Assembly (NCBI GenBank): GCA_046594915.1
Contig: JBKJRC010000003.1
Span: 248,001-312,000, forward strand
Direction of reading: 5' to 3'
DNA from: Methylotenera_A sp046594915
GTDB lineage: Bacteria; Pseudomonadota; Gammaproteobacteria; Burkholderiales; Methylophilaceae
Length of the DNA: 64,000 bases
Below are positions 28,430-37,364 of the stretch, one piece after another. How positions within the stretch are numbered: position 1 is the first letter of the stretch; each line of letters opens with the position of its first letter. The position numbers and the translations under genes were made by a program. The notes below the pieces were generated by a model. The model did not search any database, was not told the origin of the DNA, and saw only the letters and a list, made by a program, of their open reading frames with translations.

Positions 28430-28513
28430 GCAAATAATTAACGATTAACTACGGTTAACTTAACGTATTCTGACGCATAGGTTTTAGTAAAAAGCATAAA
28501 TTAATACAGCTAA

Positions 28514-28888
28514 TTAACGGCGCTGGCTGATCGTTTCAGAGATGAGCAATATGACAGAAACAAAATTGGCCATTAACGCGCCGCCAGATAACGAAACGAT
28601 ATAAACCATTAAGCTTGTAGGATCCATTTTTCCATCTAAAGCAGCCCATAAAATCGCAGCGGTAATCAACTGTAAATCGGCAGCTAAACTGGTCGAAAGT
28701 AAAAATGCTCCTACGTGTGTGCGGTCGCCAAATTTCAACACAGTAGCAATTAAGCTAACAATAATGGCAGCATAAAGCTCGTATACATGGTGATGCGAGG
28801 GATTGTCAATTTCGCCTAAAAAGAAACCAAAATTTAAGGTCATGGCTAATACAATAAAAAAACCAAAGACGACTTTTTCCAAATTCAT
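28514..28888 (-). CDS. Small membrane protein next to the K+ channel (DUF6394-like)
   Basis: A 124-residue protein with four hydrophobic helices (about 4-22, 36-54, 64-86, 96-118), a His cluster in the first loop (NPSHHHVYELYAA) and LKFGDRTHVGAFLL in the second. I recall this sequence type as DUF6394, usually next to a potassium channel; that assignment is from memory and not certain. It lies 84 bases upstream of the channel gene on the same strand, so may form a complex or regulate it. No enzymatic motif seen. Confidence 0.75.
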   Translation of the reverse strand: MNLEKVVFGFFIVLAMTLNFGFFLGEIDNPSHHHVYELYAAIIVSLIATVLKFGDRTHVGAFLLSTSLAADLQLITAAILWAALDGKMDPTSLMVYIVSLSGGALMANFVSVILLISETISQRR

Positions 28889-29045
28889 TGTGTGATATCC
28901 GGGAGTTAATCAAAGTGAATGTCTAAATATTATATCGCTATCGTATTTAACATTTTTAGATTCAGGTGATTTATTTCGTTAAAGCCGTTATATTGCACAA
29001 AATCATCGATAAAATATCTAACTTACAACATTTATATACATTTTA

Positions 29046-29993
29046 ATGTATCAGTCCACATTACCGCGCGCTATTTTTTTATTAGGCCCAACCGCTAGCG
29101 GCAAAACGGGCGCGGCGGTTTACTTATATGCAAAACTCCCTGTTGAAATCATCAGCGTCGATTCTGCCTTGGTGTTTAAAGACATGAATATCGGCACGGC
29201 CAAGCCAGATGCTGAAACCTTGGCGAATGCGCCGCATCATTTGATTGATATGATTGAACCGACCAGCGCATATTCTGCGGCAAATTTTAGAAGTGATGCA
29301 TTGCGATTAATGGCAGATATTACGGCACGTGGCAAGATTCCTTTGTTAGTGGGCGGCACGATGTTATATTTTAAAGCGCTTGAAAGTGGTTTAAGCGGGT
29401 TGCCAGAGGCGAATCAAGAAGTGCGTGCAAGATTGGATGCGCGTGCGGCATTGATTGGTTGGCCTGCCATGCATGAAAAGCTAGCATTGATTGACCCAGA
29501 AACTGCCGCGCGTTTGCAAGCCAACGATGCGCAACGCATTCAGCGCGCGTTAGAGGTGTTTGAAATAACGGGTGAAAGCTTGTCTAGCTTATTTGCCAAG
29601 CAAAGTAATGAAGCTTTACTTTACAACGTGCTTAAAATCGCGTTGTTGCCAAGCGACCGTAAAGTGTTGCATGCGCGTATTGCACTGCGTTTTGAGCAGA
29701 TGCTGGCAGATGGATTATTGGATGAAGTGAAAGCTTTATTGGCTAAATATCCTAGCTTAACCGCTGAATCGACTTCAATGCGCTGTGTGGGTTATCGCCA
29801 GGCTTTAGAGTATTTAAGTGGCGAATATGATATTGCCGAATTGCGCGATAGAGGCATTTTTGCCACGCGGCAATTAGCGAAAAGGCAATTGACTTGGCTG
29901 CGCGGAATGGGTGATGTGATTGAGTTGGATTGTTTGAATCTGGATTTGAATACGTTAGTTTTGCAGCAAGTTGCAAAGTTAGTTAAAGTCTAA
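29046..29993 (+). CDS. miaA: tRNA dimethylallyltransferase MiaA
   Basis: Transfers a dimethylallyl group to A37 of tRNAs reading UNN codons. P-loop LLGPTASGKT at residues 12-21, DSALVFKDMNIGTAKP (catalytic Asp and tRNA recognition), PHHLIDMIEP, GGTMLYFKAL, and AQRIQRALEVFEITG; the C-terminal block is FATRQLAKRQLTWLRG. 315 residues, typical. The ATG has no strong ribosome site. Stands alone; the usual hfq neighbour is absent. Confidence 0.96.
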   Translation: MYQSTLPRAIFLLGPTASGKTGAAVYLYAKLPVEIISVDSALVFKDMNIGTAKPDAETLANAPHHLIDMIEPTSAYSAANFRSDALRLMADITARGKIPLLVGGTMLYFKALESGLSGLPEANQEVRARLDARAALIGWPAMHEKLALIDPETAARLQANDAQRIQRALEVFEITGESLSSLFAKQSNEALLYNVLKIALLPSDRKVLHARIALRFEQMLADGLLDEVKALLAKYPSLTAESTSMRCVGYRQALEYLSGEYDIAELRDRGIFATRQLAKRQLTWLRGMGDVIELDCLNLDLNTLVLQQVAKLVKV

Positions 29994-30112
29994 GTACAAT
30001 AAAATCTTGATTAATTGAGAATCTGAACTTGTTAATTTGACTCAGTATAAACTTAACAGTCACCATCAAACAAAATTAAAGCCAATATTGGCAAATGATA
30101 AAGGAGTATTCA

Positions 30113-30592
30113 ATGCATTTAAATTGGTTGGATGGCGCTTTGAATAGTACCGCCTCAAAATGGGTTATTTTGATACGTGTAAGTGTCGGTTTGGTATTTG
30201 CACCAGAAGGTTTGCAGAAACTGCTATTTCCCGAAATTTTAGGTAGTAGCCGCTTTGCTGGTATAGGCATTCCCTACCCAGAGATGATGGGGCCTTTCGT
30301 TGGGTGGGTAGAACTTATCTGTGGGTTAATGATACTGCTAGGCATCTTTACGCGTTTTGCCGCCATCCCGCTCATTATTACGATGTTAGTAGCGATTATT
30401 TCTACCAAAATACCTATTTTATTAGGGCAGGATTGGTGGATATTCCAGTTGCGGGACCTAAAGCGCTATGGTTTGTGGAGTATGCTACATGAAACTCGTA
30501 CAGACTGGGCTATGCTAATGGGTGCGCTGTACTTGTTGGCAGTGGGTGGCGGAAAATGGTCGCTAGATAAGTGGCTTTGTAAAAAGGTATGA
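30113..30592 (+). CDS. DoxX-family membrane protein
   Basis: DoxX-like integral membrane protein of 159 residues with four hydrophobic helices; the signature RVSVGLVFAPEGLQKLLFPE near 21-40 and GPFVGWVELICGLMILLGIFTR near 62-83 fit the family. The ATG at 30113 follows a good AAGGAG; an upstream in-frame ATG at 30095 precedes that ribosome site and is rejected. Family members have been linked to redox or thiol metabolism, but no function can be given here. Monocistronic. Confidence 0.85.
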   Translation: MHLNWLDGALNSTASKWVILIRVSVGLVFAPEGLQKLLFPEILGSSRFAGIGIPYPEMMGPFVGWVELICGLMILLGIFTRFAAIPLIITMLVAIISTKIPILLGQDWWIFQLRDLKRYGLWSMLHETRTDWAMLMGALYLLAVGGGKWSLDKWLCKKV

Positions 30593-30740
30593 CTTAATTG
30601 TGAGTTATCTTATCAGTACGAATTTAACAAACTCACTAAATCGTTGCTCTTGGTAGCGGAATTATAAACGATCAATCAAACACGTAAATACTCTTGTTTA
30701 TATATGCCACTACAAAAAAAGTAATGTAGCCGCATTCAAA

Positions 30741-31928
30741 CTAAATTGTCTTTATTCTTTTTGCCGCTTCTAAACATTCATCCAAACTGGCCACTAATGC
30801 CAGCCGTATAAAGCCTTGACCAGGATTAATGCCATGCGCTTCTCGCGCTAAATAGCTGCCAGGTAGTACGGTAATATTCAAATCGCGATACAGTTTTAAG
30901 GCAAAATCGGTGTCAGTAATTGCGGGATTTTTAATTTTTGCCCACAGATAAAATGCCGCATCAGGCATTTTTATCGCTAAAACGCTGCTTAACATCGGCG
31001 TTACGGTTTTAAATTTTTCTGTATACAGTCGGCGATTTTCAATCACGTGTGCATCGTCGTTCCAAGCCACTTCAGATGCAGCTTGCACGGCAGGATTCAT
31101 CGCGCAGCCATGATAGGTGCGGTAAAGCGTAAATGCTCCGATGATTTTTGCATCGCCTGCCACAAAGCCAGAGCGCATGCCTGGCACGTTGGAGCGTTTT
31201 GAAAGTGAGCTGAACACCACTAGATTTTTGTAATCTCTACCCAACAGATGTGCCGCCTGCAAAGCACCTAATGGCGGATTTGCTTCATCAAAATAAATTT
31301 CCGCATAACATTCATCCGCAGCAATCACAAAGCCATATAGGTCTGACAATTCAAATAGCACCTTCCACTGCGCCAAGCTCATCACCTTGCCAGACGGATT
31401 GCCTGGACTGCAAACGTAAACCAATTGCGCGCGATTCAAAACCTCAGCAGGCACTTGTTCAAAATCCATTGCATATTCGTTTTCTGGCAACGTATTCAAA
31501 AAATACGGTTCAGCGCCCGCTAAAAAAGCCGCGCCTTCGTAAATCTGGTAAAAAGGATTGGGCGAAATCACAATCGGTTTATTTTTTGTGCGGTCGATCA
31601 CCACTTGCGCAAAGGCAAACAGCGCTTCACGACTGCCATTCACCGGTAAAATACTGGTTTCTGGATTTAGCGCAGGCAAATTATAGCGACGCGCGATCCA
31701 TTGCGAGATTGCAGAACGCAGCGCCAAACTGCCAACAGTCGTGGGATAATTAGCCAACCCAGCTAAATTATTGACCAAAGCTTCTTTAATCAGTTGTGGT
31801 GTGGCGTGTTTTGGCTCGCCGATTGATAAATTAATCGTTTTAAACGTTGGGTTTGGTGTGGTGCCGGCAAATAAATCACGCAGGCGTTGAAAGGGATAGG
31901 GTTGTAATAGGTTTAGATTTGGATTCAT
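30741..31928 (-). CDS. dapC: Succinyldiaminopimelate transaminase DapC
   Basis: PLP aminotransferase (class I/II) for the lysine/meso-diaminopimelate pathway. Visible: LSIGEPKH at the N-terminus, NGSREALFAFAQ, VYVCSPGNPSGK (cofactor-binding Asn region), ADECYAEIYF, and FSSLSKRSNVPGMRSGF, whose Lys forms the Schiff base. The SKRSNVPGMRSGFVAGD block is characteristic of the DapC group and not ArgD-type. 395 residues, normal. Divergent from the EamA transporter, 41 bases apart. Confidence 0.92.
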   Translation of the reverse strand: MNPNLNLLQPYPFQRLRDLFAGTTPNPTFKTINLSIGEPKHATPQLIKEALVNNLAGLANYPTTVGSLALRSAISQWIARRYNLPALNPETSILPVNGSREALFAFAQVVIDRTKNKPIVISPNPFYQIYEGAAFLAGAEPYFLNTLPENEYAMDFEQVPAEVLNRAQLVYVCSPGNPSGKVMSLAQWKVLFELSDLYGFVIAADECYAEIYFDEANPPLGALQAAHLLGRDYKNLVVFSSLSKRSNVPGMRSGFVAGDAKIIGAFTLYRTYHGCAMNPAVQAASEVAWNDDAHVIENRRLYTEKFKTVTPMLSSVLAIKMPDAAFYLWAKIKNPAITDTDFALKLYRDLNITVLPGSYLAREAHGINPGQGFIRLALVASLDECLEAAKRIKTI

Positions 31929-31969
31929 CGCGTTATTATAATTTAGGAAGCTATTAATTAGGAAATAGA

Positions 31970-32899
31970 GTGCACAACAGCAGCAAACAAAACTATTTAG
32001 CCATATTTGGGCTTTTATTCGGCGCCATGTGTTGGGGCATTATTTGGTATCCGTATCGCATTATGAATGATGCAGGCGTTTCTGGCATCGCCTCCAGTTT
32101 TTATACCTACAGCATTGCGATTATTTTGGGTGCGGTATTATTTGCTAAAGATTGGCGCGGTGTATTCAAGTTGCCAAAAAGCGCCATCTGGTTGAGCATA
32201 ATTGCAGGCTGGACTAACTTGAGTTATGTGCTTGCTGTGATTGATGGTGAAGTGATGCGCGTGATGTTACTCTTTTATTTGTCTCCGCTTTGGACATTAC
32301 TTTTAGCGCATTTTTGGTTAAAAGAGGCGATTTCAAAAGTTGGATTTTTTTCAATCGCGATTGCCATGCTTGGCGCTTACATCATGCTGGCAGATCCATT
32401 TAACAGCGCGGCGAATCATATTCCTCTACCGCAAAATAAAGCAGAGTGGCTGGCTTTGTCGGCAGGCATTGGCTTTTCATTCACCAATGTGATCACGCGT
32501 AAGTCAGTACATTTAACTTTGGCGGCAAAATCCATGCTGGTATGGGTTGGCGTTGCCAGCATGTCTCTTTTATTAATGCCGTTTTTGGGCGACGTAACGT
32601 TACAATCAAATGATTCTTTACAGACTGAATTTCCTGACCTTAGTTTTTTTACGCTAAATAATTGGTTAATCATGGGCTTTATCGCCATCTTATTGATGGC
32701 GGCCACTTTGTTTGTGCAATATGGGGTGACTAAAATCCCCGCTTCGCGCGCATCGGTTTTATTTCTGTTTGAATTAATTGTGGCGGCGATTGCGGCTTAT
32801 TATCTGGCAAATGAGGCGATGTTGCTAAACGAATGGATAGGCGGTGGATTTATTATTGCAGCGGGATTGTTGGCGGCTTTTAATTATAGCGATAACTAG
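31970..32899 (+). CDS. EamA-family (DMT) transporter
   Basis: Drug/metabolite transporter superfamily membrane protein: 309 residues with about ten hydrophobic helices and the repeated EamA fold (first unit about 10-140, second about 160-305). The start is a GTG at 31970 preceded by GGAA; no ATG lies upstream in frame. Family members export amino acids, nucleobases or other metabolites; the cargo is unknown. Divergent from dapC, so a link to lysine/diaminopimelate export is possible but unsupported. Confidence 0.85.
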   Translation: MHNSSKQNYLAIFGLLFGAMCWGIIWYPYRIMNDAGVSGIASSFYTYSIAIILGAVLFAKDWRGVFKLPKSAIWLSIIAGWTNLSYVLAVIDGEVMRVMLLFYLSPLWTLLLAHFWLKEAISKVGFFSIAIAMLGAYIMLADPFNSAANHIPLPQNKAEWLALSAGIGFSFTNVITRKSVHLTLAAKSMLVWVGVASMSLLLMPFLGDVTLQSNDSLQTEFPDLSFFTLNNWLIMGFIAILLMAATLFVQYGVTKIPASRASVLFLFELIVAAIAAYYLANEAMLLNEWIGGGFIIAAGLLAAFNYSDN

Positions 32900-32945
32900 T
32901 TATAAACGGTTTAATTGCTAATACTTAACACTAAATTGACCTCAG

Positions 32946-34040
32946 TTAATTGCCGAAACCGCCGCGTGAACCTTCTGCGGCAAAACGTATTTTTAAGGAT
33001 AAATCATTACGTGAATCCGCGTTAGCCAGCGCGTGATCTTCGCTGATTTTGCCGTTGCTGAATAGTTTGAACAGCGCTTGATCAAACGTAATCATGCCAA
33101 TATCGTTGTTATCCGCCATGATCTCTTTCATTTCACTTAACTTTTGTTTTTGAATTAATTCTGACATATACGGCGAATTAATCATCACTTCTACTGCCGC
33201 CGCGCGTTTTTGGGTGATACCTGGCACTAATCGTTGCGAAACAATGCCAACCAAATTAAGTGATAATCCCAGTAATAAGCCATGTTTGGCATCGGTCGGA
33301 AAGAATGAAATCACGCGCTCTAATGCCTGGTTGGCATTGTTGGCGTGTAGAGTTGCCAGGCACAAATGACCTGTTTCGGCATAAGCCAACGCCTGTTTCA
33401 TGCTGTCCATATCGCGCACTTCGCCGATTAAAATCACATCAGGCGCCTGACGCATGGCATTTTTTAAGGCGTTATCAAAGCTTAAAGTATCAATGCCCAC
33501 TTCGCGCTGGTCGACGATGGATTTTTTGTGCGCGTAGACAAATTCAATCGGGTCTTCAATGGTAATGATATGGCCAGTGGCATTTTCGTTTCTGTGGTCA
33601 ATCATCGATGCCAGTGACGTGGATTTGCCAGAGCCAGTCGCACCAACCATCAGAATCAGCCCACGTTTGCGCATAATCAGCTCTTTTAAAATAGGCGGCA
33701 GACCTAATTCTTCAAGCGTGGGAATGTCTGTTTTAATATGCCGAATCACCATGCCGACTTCGCCGCGCTGGCGAAATACATTGACGCGGAAACGCCCCAC
33801 ATCTTTACGTCCAAGCGCAAAATTGCATTCCAGTATAGATTCAAACTCTTTAATCTGCTCGACACTCATGATTGCGTAGGCAATTTCTTTAATCATGCCA
33901 GGCGCCATTATCTGATTATTAATCGATACGGTTTCACCTTCAATATCCATATGAATAGACGTGTTGGTGCTGAAAAACAAGTCAGAACCGCCTTTGTCCG
34001 TCATAAATTTGAGTACAGGCGTAATGTCGATGGCTGCCAT
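32946..34040 (-). CDS. pilU: Type IV pilus retraction ATPase, PilU/PilT family
   Basis: Hexameric secretion-type ATPase driving pilus depolymerisation and twitching. N-terminal PAS-like domain about 1-100, then Walker A GATGSGKS near 133-140, the Asp box IITIEDPIEFVY, Walker B-type LIGEVRDMDSM, and the His box CLATLHANN. The N-terminus (LKFMTDKGGSDLFFS) and the length of 364 plus the acidic-free tail SRGGFGN resemble PilU more than PilT; the U/T choice is moderately certain. No other pilus gene is in the window. Confidence 0.85.
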   Translation of the reverse strand: MAAIDITPVLKFMTDKGGSDLFFSTNTSIHMDIEGETVSINNQIMAPGMIKEIAYAIMSVEQIKEFESILECNFALGRKDVGRFRVNVFRQRGEVGMVIRHIKTDIPTLEELGLPPILKELIMRKRGLILMVGATGSGKSTSLASMIDHRNENATGHIITIEDPIEFVYAHKKSIVDQREVGIDTLSFDNALKNAMRQAPDVILIGEVRDMDSMKQALAYAETGHLCLATLHANNANQALERVISFFPTDAKHGLLLGLSLNLVGIVSQRLVPGITQKRAAAVEVMINSPYMSELIQKQKLSEMKEIMADNNDIGMITFDQALFKLFSNGKISEDHALANADSRNDLSLKIRFAAEGSRGGFGN

Positions 34041-34147
34041 GGTGACTATCTTTATTAATTAATTATGCTTAACTTTAGCACAAGCCGTGTTTTTAATTCA
34101 TATTTTATCGCAGCTTTTATAGCCCAATTATGCGTTAAATGCCTTAT

Positions 34148-36100
34148 TCAACAGAGATGTTTTTTTTGCAGATAAGTTTGCCAGATTTGCTTGTATTGCT
34201 GTTCTAAACTGCACGCAAATTGGGCTGGATTAAACAGTGGACTAGTTTTAACTTGCGTGCTTAATCGTTGTTTTAATTGGTTTAAAGCATCTGGATTTTT
34301 CGCCCAGAAAACTGCTTTTTGTGCATATTCTTGCCAGTTTTGAGTGGTTAACTCAGTTAAGTTGATGTGTTGTAATAAGCTGGTTGCAACGCGCGCGGCA
34401 AAAGTTTCGCCCGCACAAGTTAATAGCGGCAAACCCATCAATAATGCATCGCTAGCAGTTGTGTGTGCATTATAGGGCGCGGTATCTAAAAATAAATCTG
34501 CATGCGCATGGCGTGCTAAATGTTCTGCAATCGTAACACGCGGCGCAAATATAAGTCTTGTTGGCTCAATGCCTGCTTTTTCAGCTTCGCGTCGCAAATT
34601 AGCCGATGCCCAGACATTGCAATCTAGTAGCCAAAGTACGCTGTTAGAAGTTTGTTGCAGAATGTGCATCCAAACTGCAAACACCTCTTTCGTGATTTTA
34701 AAGCTCTGGTTAAAACAGCAAAATACAACGCTATTTTCTGGCAAATTGTGTGCGGTTTTCTCTGTAATTTTACCAACAGGGCGCTGGCTGTTATTGGGTT
34801 GGTAGCACGGCAAGTACAGCAAGTGCTCACTAAAATCATGAGCATCTGGCGCAATGGTTTTATCTGCCAGTAAATAATCTAATAGCGGTTTGGCTTTTTC
34901 TCTGCTTGGCATTTCACCCGCAATTTCACCCGCGACTTCACCCGCGACTTCACCCGCGACTTCACCCACGATTTCACCCATAGTCCCGGGAAATCCTAGC
35001 CAATTAACACTGATTGGCGCAGGCTTTAACGCCACAATGCCAGTGCGGCTGTTTTGGGTAAAACCAGTTAAATCCACCAAAATGGCAATGCCATCCTGGT
35101 TAATCTTTTTCGCAGCTTCAATATCGGTTAACTGTTTAATATCGTTAAATTGATCAAAAGCCTTTTCTAAACACTTGCGTTCAGGCGTTTTGTCGTCGCT
35201 GCCGTAAGAATAAGCGATGGCTTCAAATAGCGTTTTATCGCTGTTTTCAATTAAATCGGTGATTAAAAAAGCCAACGGGTGCAGCCTGAAATCAGCAGAT
35301 AAATAGCCAATTTTTAACTTAGTTGATTCGGTTTGATGCGTTTGGACATGCGAATAACTAAAGCCAGCATGCTGCTGAATCAACTCGCTGTATAAGCTAT
35401 TAGTCCAATTGCTGGCGCATTGTTTTTGCTCTTCGGCAGTGGTGCCAGGCATACTCAAAAATGCGAAAGGCGATATTTTTGCAGTTGGTGTTGATATAAC
35501 CAAATCGCGTAACTGATTGATTTGGTTGTTAATATTTTCCCAATTGCAAATATGCTGTTTTTGATGCACCAGGTGCGCCAGCGCATGATGCAGAGTTGGA
35601 TTTATTCGCAATGCGTTTTCATAATAGGCAATGGCTTGGTCAAGCTGGCCCAATTCGCGTTGCACATTGCCGCCGTTATTATGTGCATCTGCGTCGTTAA
35701 CATTGAGTTTGATCGATTGTTTAAAGCTATTTAAAGCCGCAGATAATTTGCCCAATTCGCGCTGCGCATTGCCTATGTTGTACCAAAATATGGCATTGTC
35801 TGGCTGGTAAGCCAGTGCCTCTTCAAAACAAGCTTCTGCCTGCATAAATCGACCATTGGCATGCGCGGCATTACCCATTTCTTGCAGCGCAAAACACAAC
35901 GCATCGCGCGCGGGCTGGTTATTTTTAAGCATGCGTACAATGCGGCGAAAATAACCAGCCGCCTCTTCAAAGCGTTTGAGTTCCACGCACAAATTCGCAC
36001 AATGAATGTGCGCGTCTCTATTTTTTGGGTCGTGCAATAAAACTTGCTGATACTGTTTAAGTTTAGCTTCGTTTGCTTGGATTGTTTCGTCTGCATGCAT
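34148..36100 (-). CDS. TPR protein with OGT/SPINDLY-like glycosyltransferase domain
   Basis: N-terminal half (about 10-190) is built of tetratricopeptide repeats (for example AIFWYNIGNAQRELGKLSA, DAHNNGGNVQRELGQLDQA). The C-terminal half is GT41-like: KIGYLSADFRLHPLAF, INWLGFPGT-type VNWLGFPGTMGE, CFNQSFKITKEVFAVW and DLFLDTAPYNAHTTASDALLMGLP. GT41 enzymes transfer GlcNAc or other sugars from nucleotide donors to protein Ser/Thr/Asn. A GEVA tetrapeptide array sits between the two half-domains, just after the WLGFPG block. 650 residues, likely cytoplasmic. Acceptor protein unknown; the pilU gene lies downstream. Confidence 0.85.
   Translation of the reverse strand: MHADETIQANEAKLKQYQQVLLHDPKNRDAHIHCANLCVELKRFEEAAGYFRRIVRMLKNNQPARDALCFALQEMGNAAHANGRFMQAEACFEEALAYQPDNAIFWYNIGNAQRELGKLSAALNSFKQSIKLNVNDADAHNNGGNVQRELGQLDQAIAYYENALRINPTLHHALAHLVHQKQHICNWENINNQINQLRDLVISTPTAKISPFAFLSMPGTTAEEQKQCASNWTNSLYSELIQQHAGFSYSHVQTHQTESTKLKIGYLSADFRLHPLAFLITDLIENSDKTLFEAIAYSYGSDDKTPERKCLEKAFDQFNDIKQLTDIEAAKKINQDGIAILVDLTGFTQNSRTGIVALKPAPISVNWLGFPGTMGEIVGEVAGEVAGEVAGEIAGEMPSREKAKPLLDYLLADKTIAPDAHDFSEHLLYLPCYQPNNSQRPVGKITEKTAHNLPENSVVFCCFNQSFKITKEVFAVWMHILQQTSNSVLWLLDCNVWASANLRREAEKAGIEPTRLIFAPRVTIAEHLARHAHADLFLDTAPYNAHTTASDALLMGLPLLTCAGETFAARVATSLLQHINLTELTTQNWQEYAQKAVFWAKNPDALNQLKQRLSTQVKTSPLFNPAQFACSLEQQYKQIWQTYLQKKHLC
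34911..34980. repeat. 12-bp tandem repeat inside the TPR/glycosyltransferase gene
   Basis: Nearly six copies of a 12-base unit (acttcacccgcg with variants) run in phase with the codons and encode four-residue Gly-Glu-Val/Ile-Ala/Val units on the minus strand. Copy-number change would add or remove four residues without shifting the frame. Confidence 0.9.
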
Positions 36101-36155
36101 ACCGCGATTTTAATCCAGTTTGATTATATTTAACTCTGCATTGAGTGCAAGTTTA

Positions 36156-37364
36156 TCAATATAGTGCGTTAGCTAGTTGCTTTAGGCCCAACTCTTTTAG
36201 TATGAAGCGGCTCGGATTCAGTTTGCTCGCCAAGTTACTTTCGAGATTTAAAGCATTTTTTGAAACCATACAAGCAATTAACTCTGCGCAAATCGGTGCG
36301 GTAATCATGCCTTTAGAGCCATGCCCCGCATTCACATATAAACCTTCCAACCAGGGCAAATCGGCAGGGTTGGCGTTGTAACGGGGCGGTTTGGCGCGCA
36401 GTATTGTTTCGTCTATTAATTGACCTGCAAGTGGCAGATAGTCTTGTGTATGGCTGCGCCAGGCAACGCGACCTTGTGCTGAGTATTTTTGAGTTAAGTT
36501 CTGCTGAATACTGTCAAAAACGGCGGGCGAAATTTTACGCAGAGCCTGCATATTTTCTAAGGTATCTGCTTCACTTAAGTTAGGGTTCATGTCATTGGGT
36601 GCATAGGTCGCACCTATTGAATGCAGGCCATCAACTGCTGGGCTTAAATAGTGTGTGCCACAAATAATGGTTTTTATGCGCTGGCTAGCTGCTGTAGGCG
36701 CAAAAAAATTTACCTGCCCGCGCACATCCATACTGTTAAGGTTTTTACATAAGCCAAATCGCTGCACATCATTGGCATTGCATAACACCACAATATCGGC
36801 TGTAAATTCAGCGTTCACAGCCTTAACTTGCCACTGCGAAGCGTTTTGCTCAATGCTGAGAATGTGTGTGTGGAAACTTTTTGTGATATTCGACGTGTTT
36901 ACTAAGGCTCTGCAAAGCGCTTTTGGCTTTAGCCAGCCCGCTAGCGGTAACAATAATCCGCCTACTTTTAATGTAATGCCAGCCACTTCGCTGGCTGCTT
37001 TTGCATCTAAAGCTTGAAAAAATCCATCTTCTGATTGCATTAATAATGCATCTTGTCTGGACTGTTCACGTGCGTTATAAGCTAATTGAATCTGCCCACA
37101 GGGATTAAAAAAATCTGCGTTATTAGGTAATTGTTGCAATAGATTTAAGGTGAAAGCAAAGCCTTGCAGCGTTAATTCGCTTTGTGCATTGGGCTTAATG
37201 CTCAATTTTGGGTATAAAGTCGCAATCGGGTTGCCAGATGCCACTTGTGCCAATTCGCTGTGTTGCTCTAATAAAGTCACCGCGATGCCGCGCTTTGAAA
37301 GCGCATAAGCAGTGCTGCAACCCGCGATGCCGCCGCCAATAATGATGGCGGTTTTATTGGCCAC
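36156..37364 (-). CDS. mnmC: FAD oxidoreductase, MnmC C-terminal domain as a separate protein
   Basis: FAD-dependent oxidase that in MnmC removes the carboxymethyl group from cmnm5(s2)U34 in tRNA. Dinucleotide-binding IIIGGGIAGCSTAYALSKRG opens the protein; ASGNPIATLYPKLS and the late GLYVNAGHGSKGMITAP block match the MnmC oxidase half. Start: a GTG at 37379 is possible, but a GTG at 37364 has a GGTGAG at proper spacing; I take 37364. About 402 residues. It overlaps the end of mnmD, so the two are translationally coupled and together equal a full MnmC. Confidence 0.82.
   Translation of the reverse strand: MANKTAIIIGGGIAGCSTAYALSKRGIAVTLLEQHSELAQVASGNPIATLYPKLSIKPNAQSELTLQGFAFTLNLLQQLPNNADFFNPCGQIQLAYNAREQSRQDALLMQSEDGFFQALDAKAASEVAGITLKVGGLLLPLAGWLKPKALCRALVNTSNITKSFHTHILSIEQNASQWQVKAVNAEFTADIVVLCNANDVQRFGLCKNLNSMDVRGQVNFFAPTAASQRIKTIICGTHYLSPAVDGLHSIGATYAPNDMNPNLSEADTLENMQALRKISPAVFDSIQQNLTQKYSAQGRVAWRSHTQDYLPLAGQLIDETILRAKPPRYNANPADLPWLEGLYVNAGHGSKGMITAPICAELIACMVSKNALNLESNLASKLNPSRFILKELGLKQLANALY

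Noticed and set aside
34897..34985. CRISPR-like array
   Set aside because: The 12-bp units have no spacers and are in-frame coding repeats.
34890..35153. Plus-strand frame with repeated Ser-Pro-Ala-Thr units
   Set aside because: It is the antisense of the GEVA repeat in the TPR/glycosyltransferase gene, not a gene.
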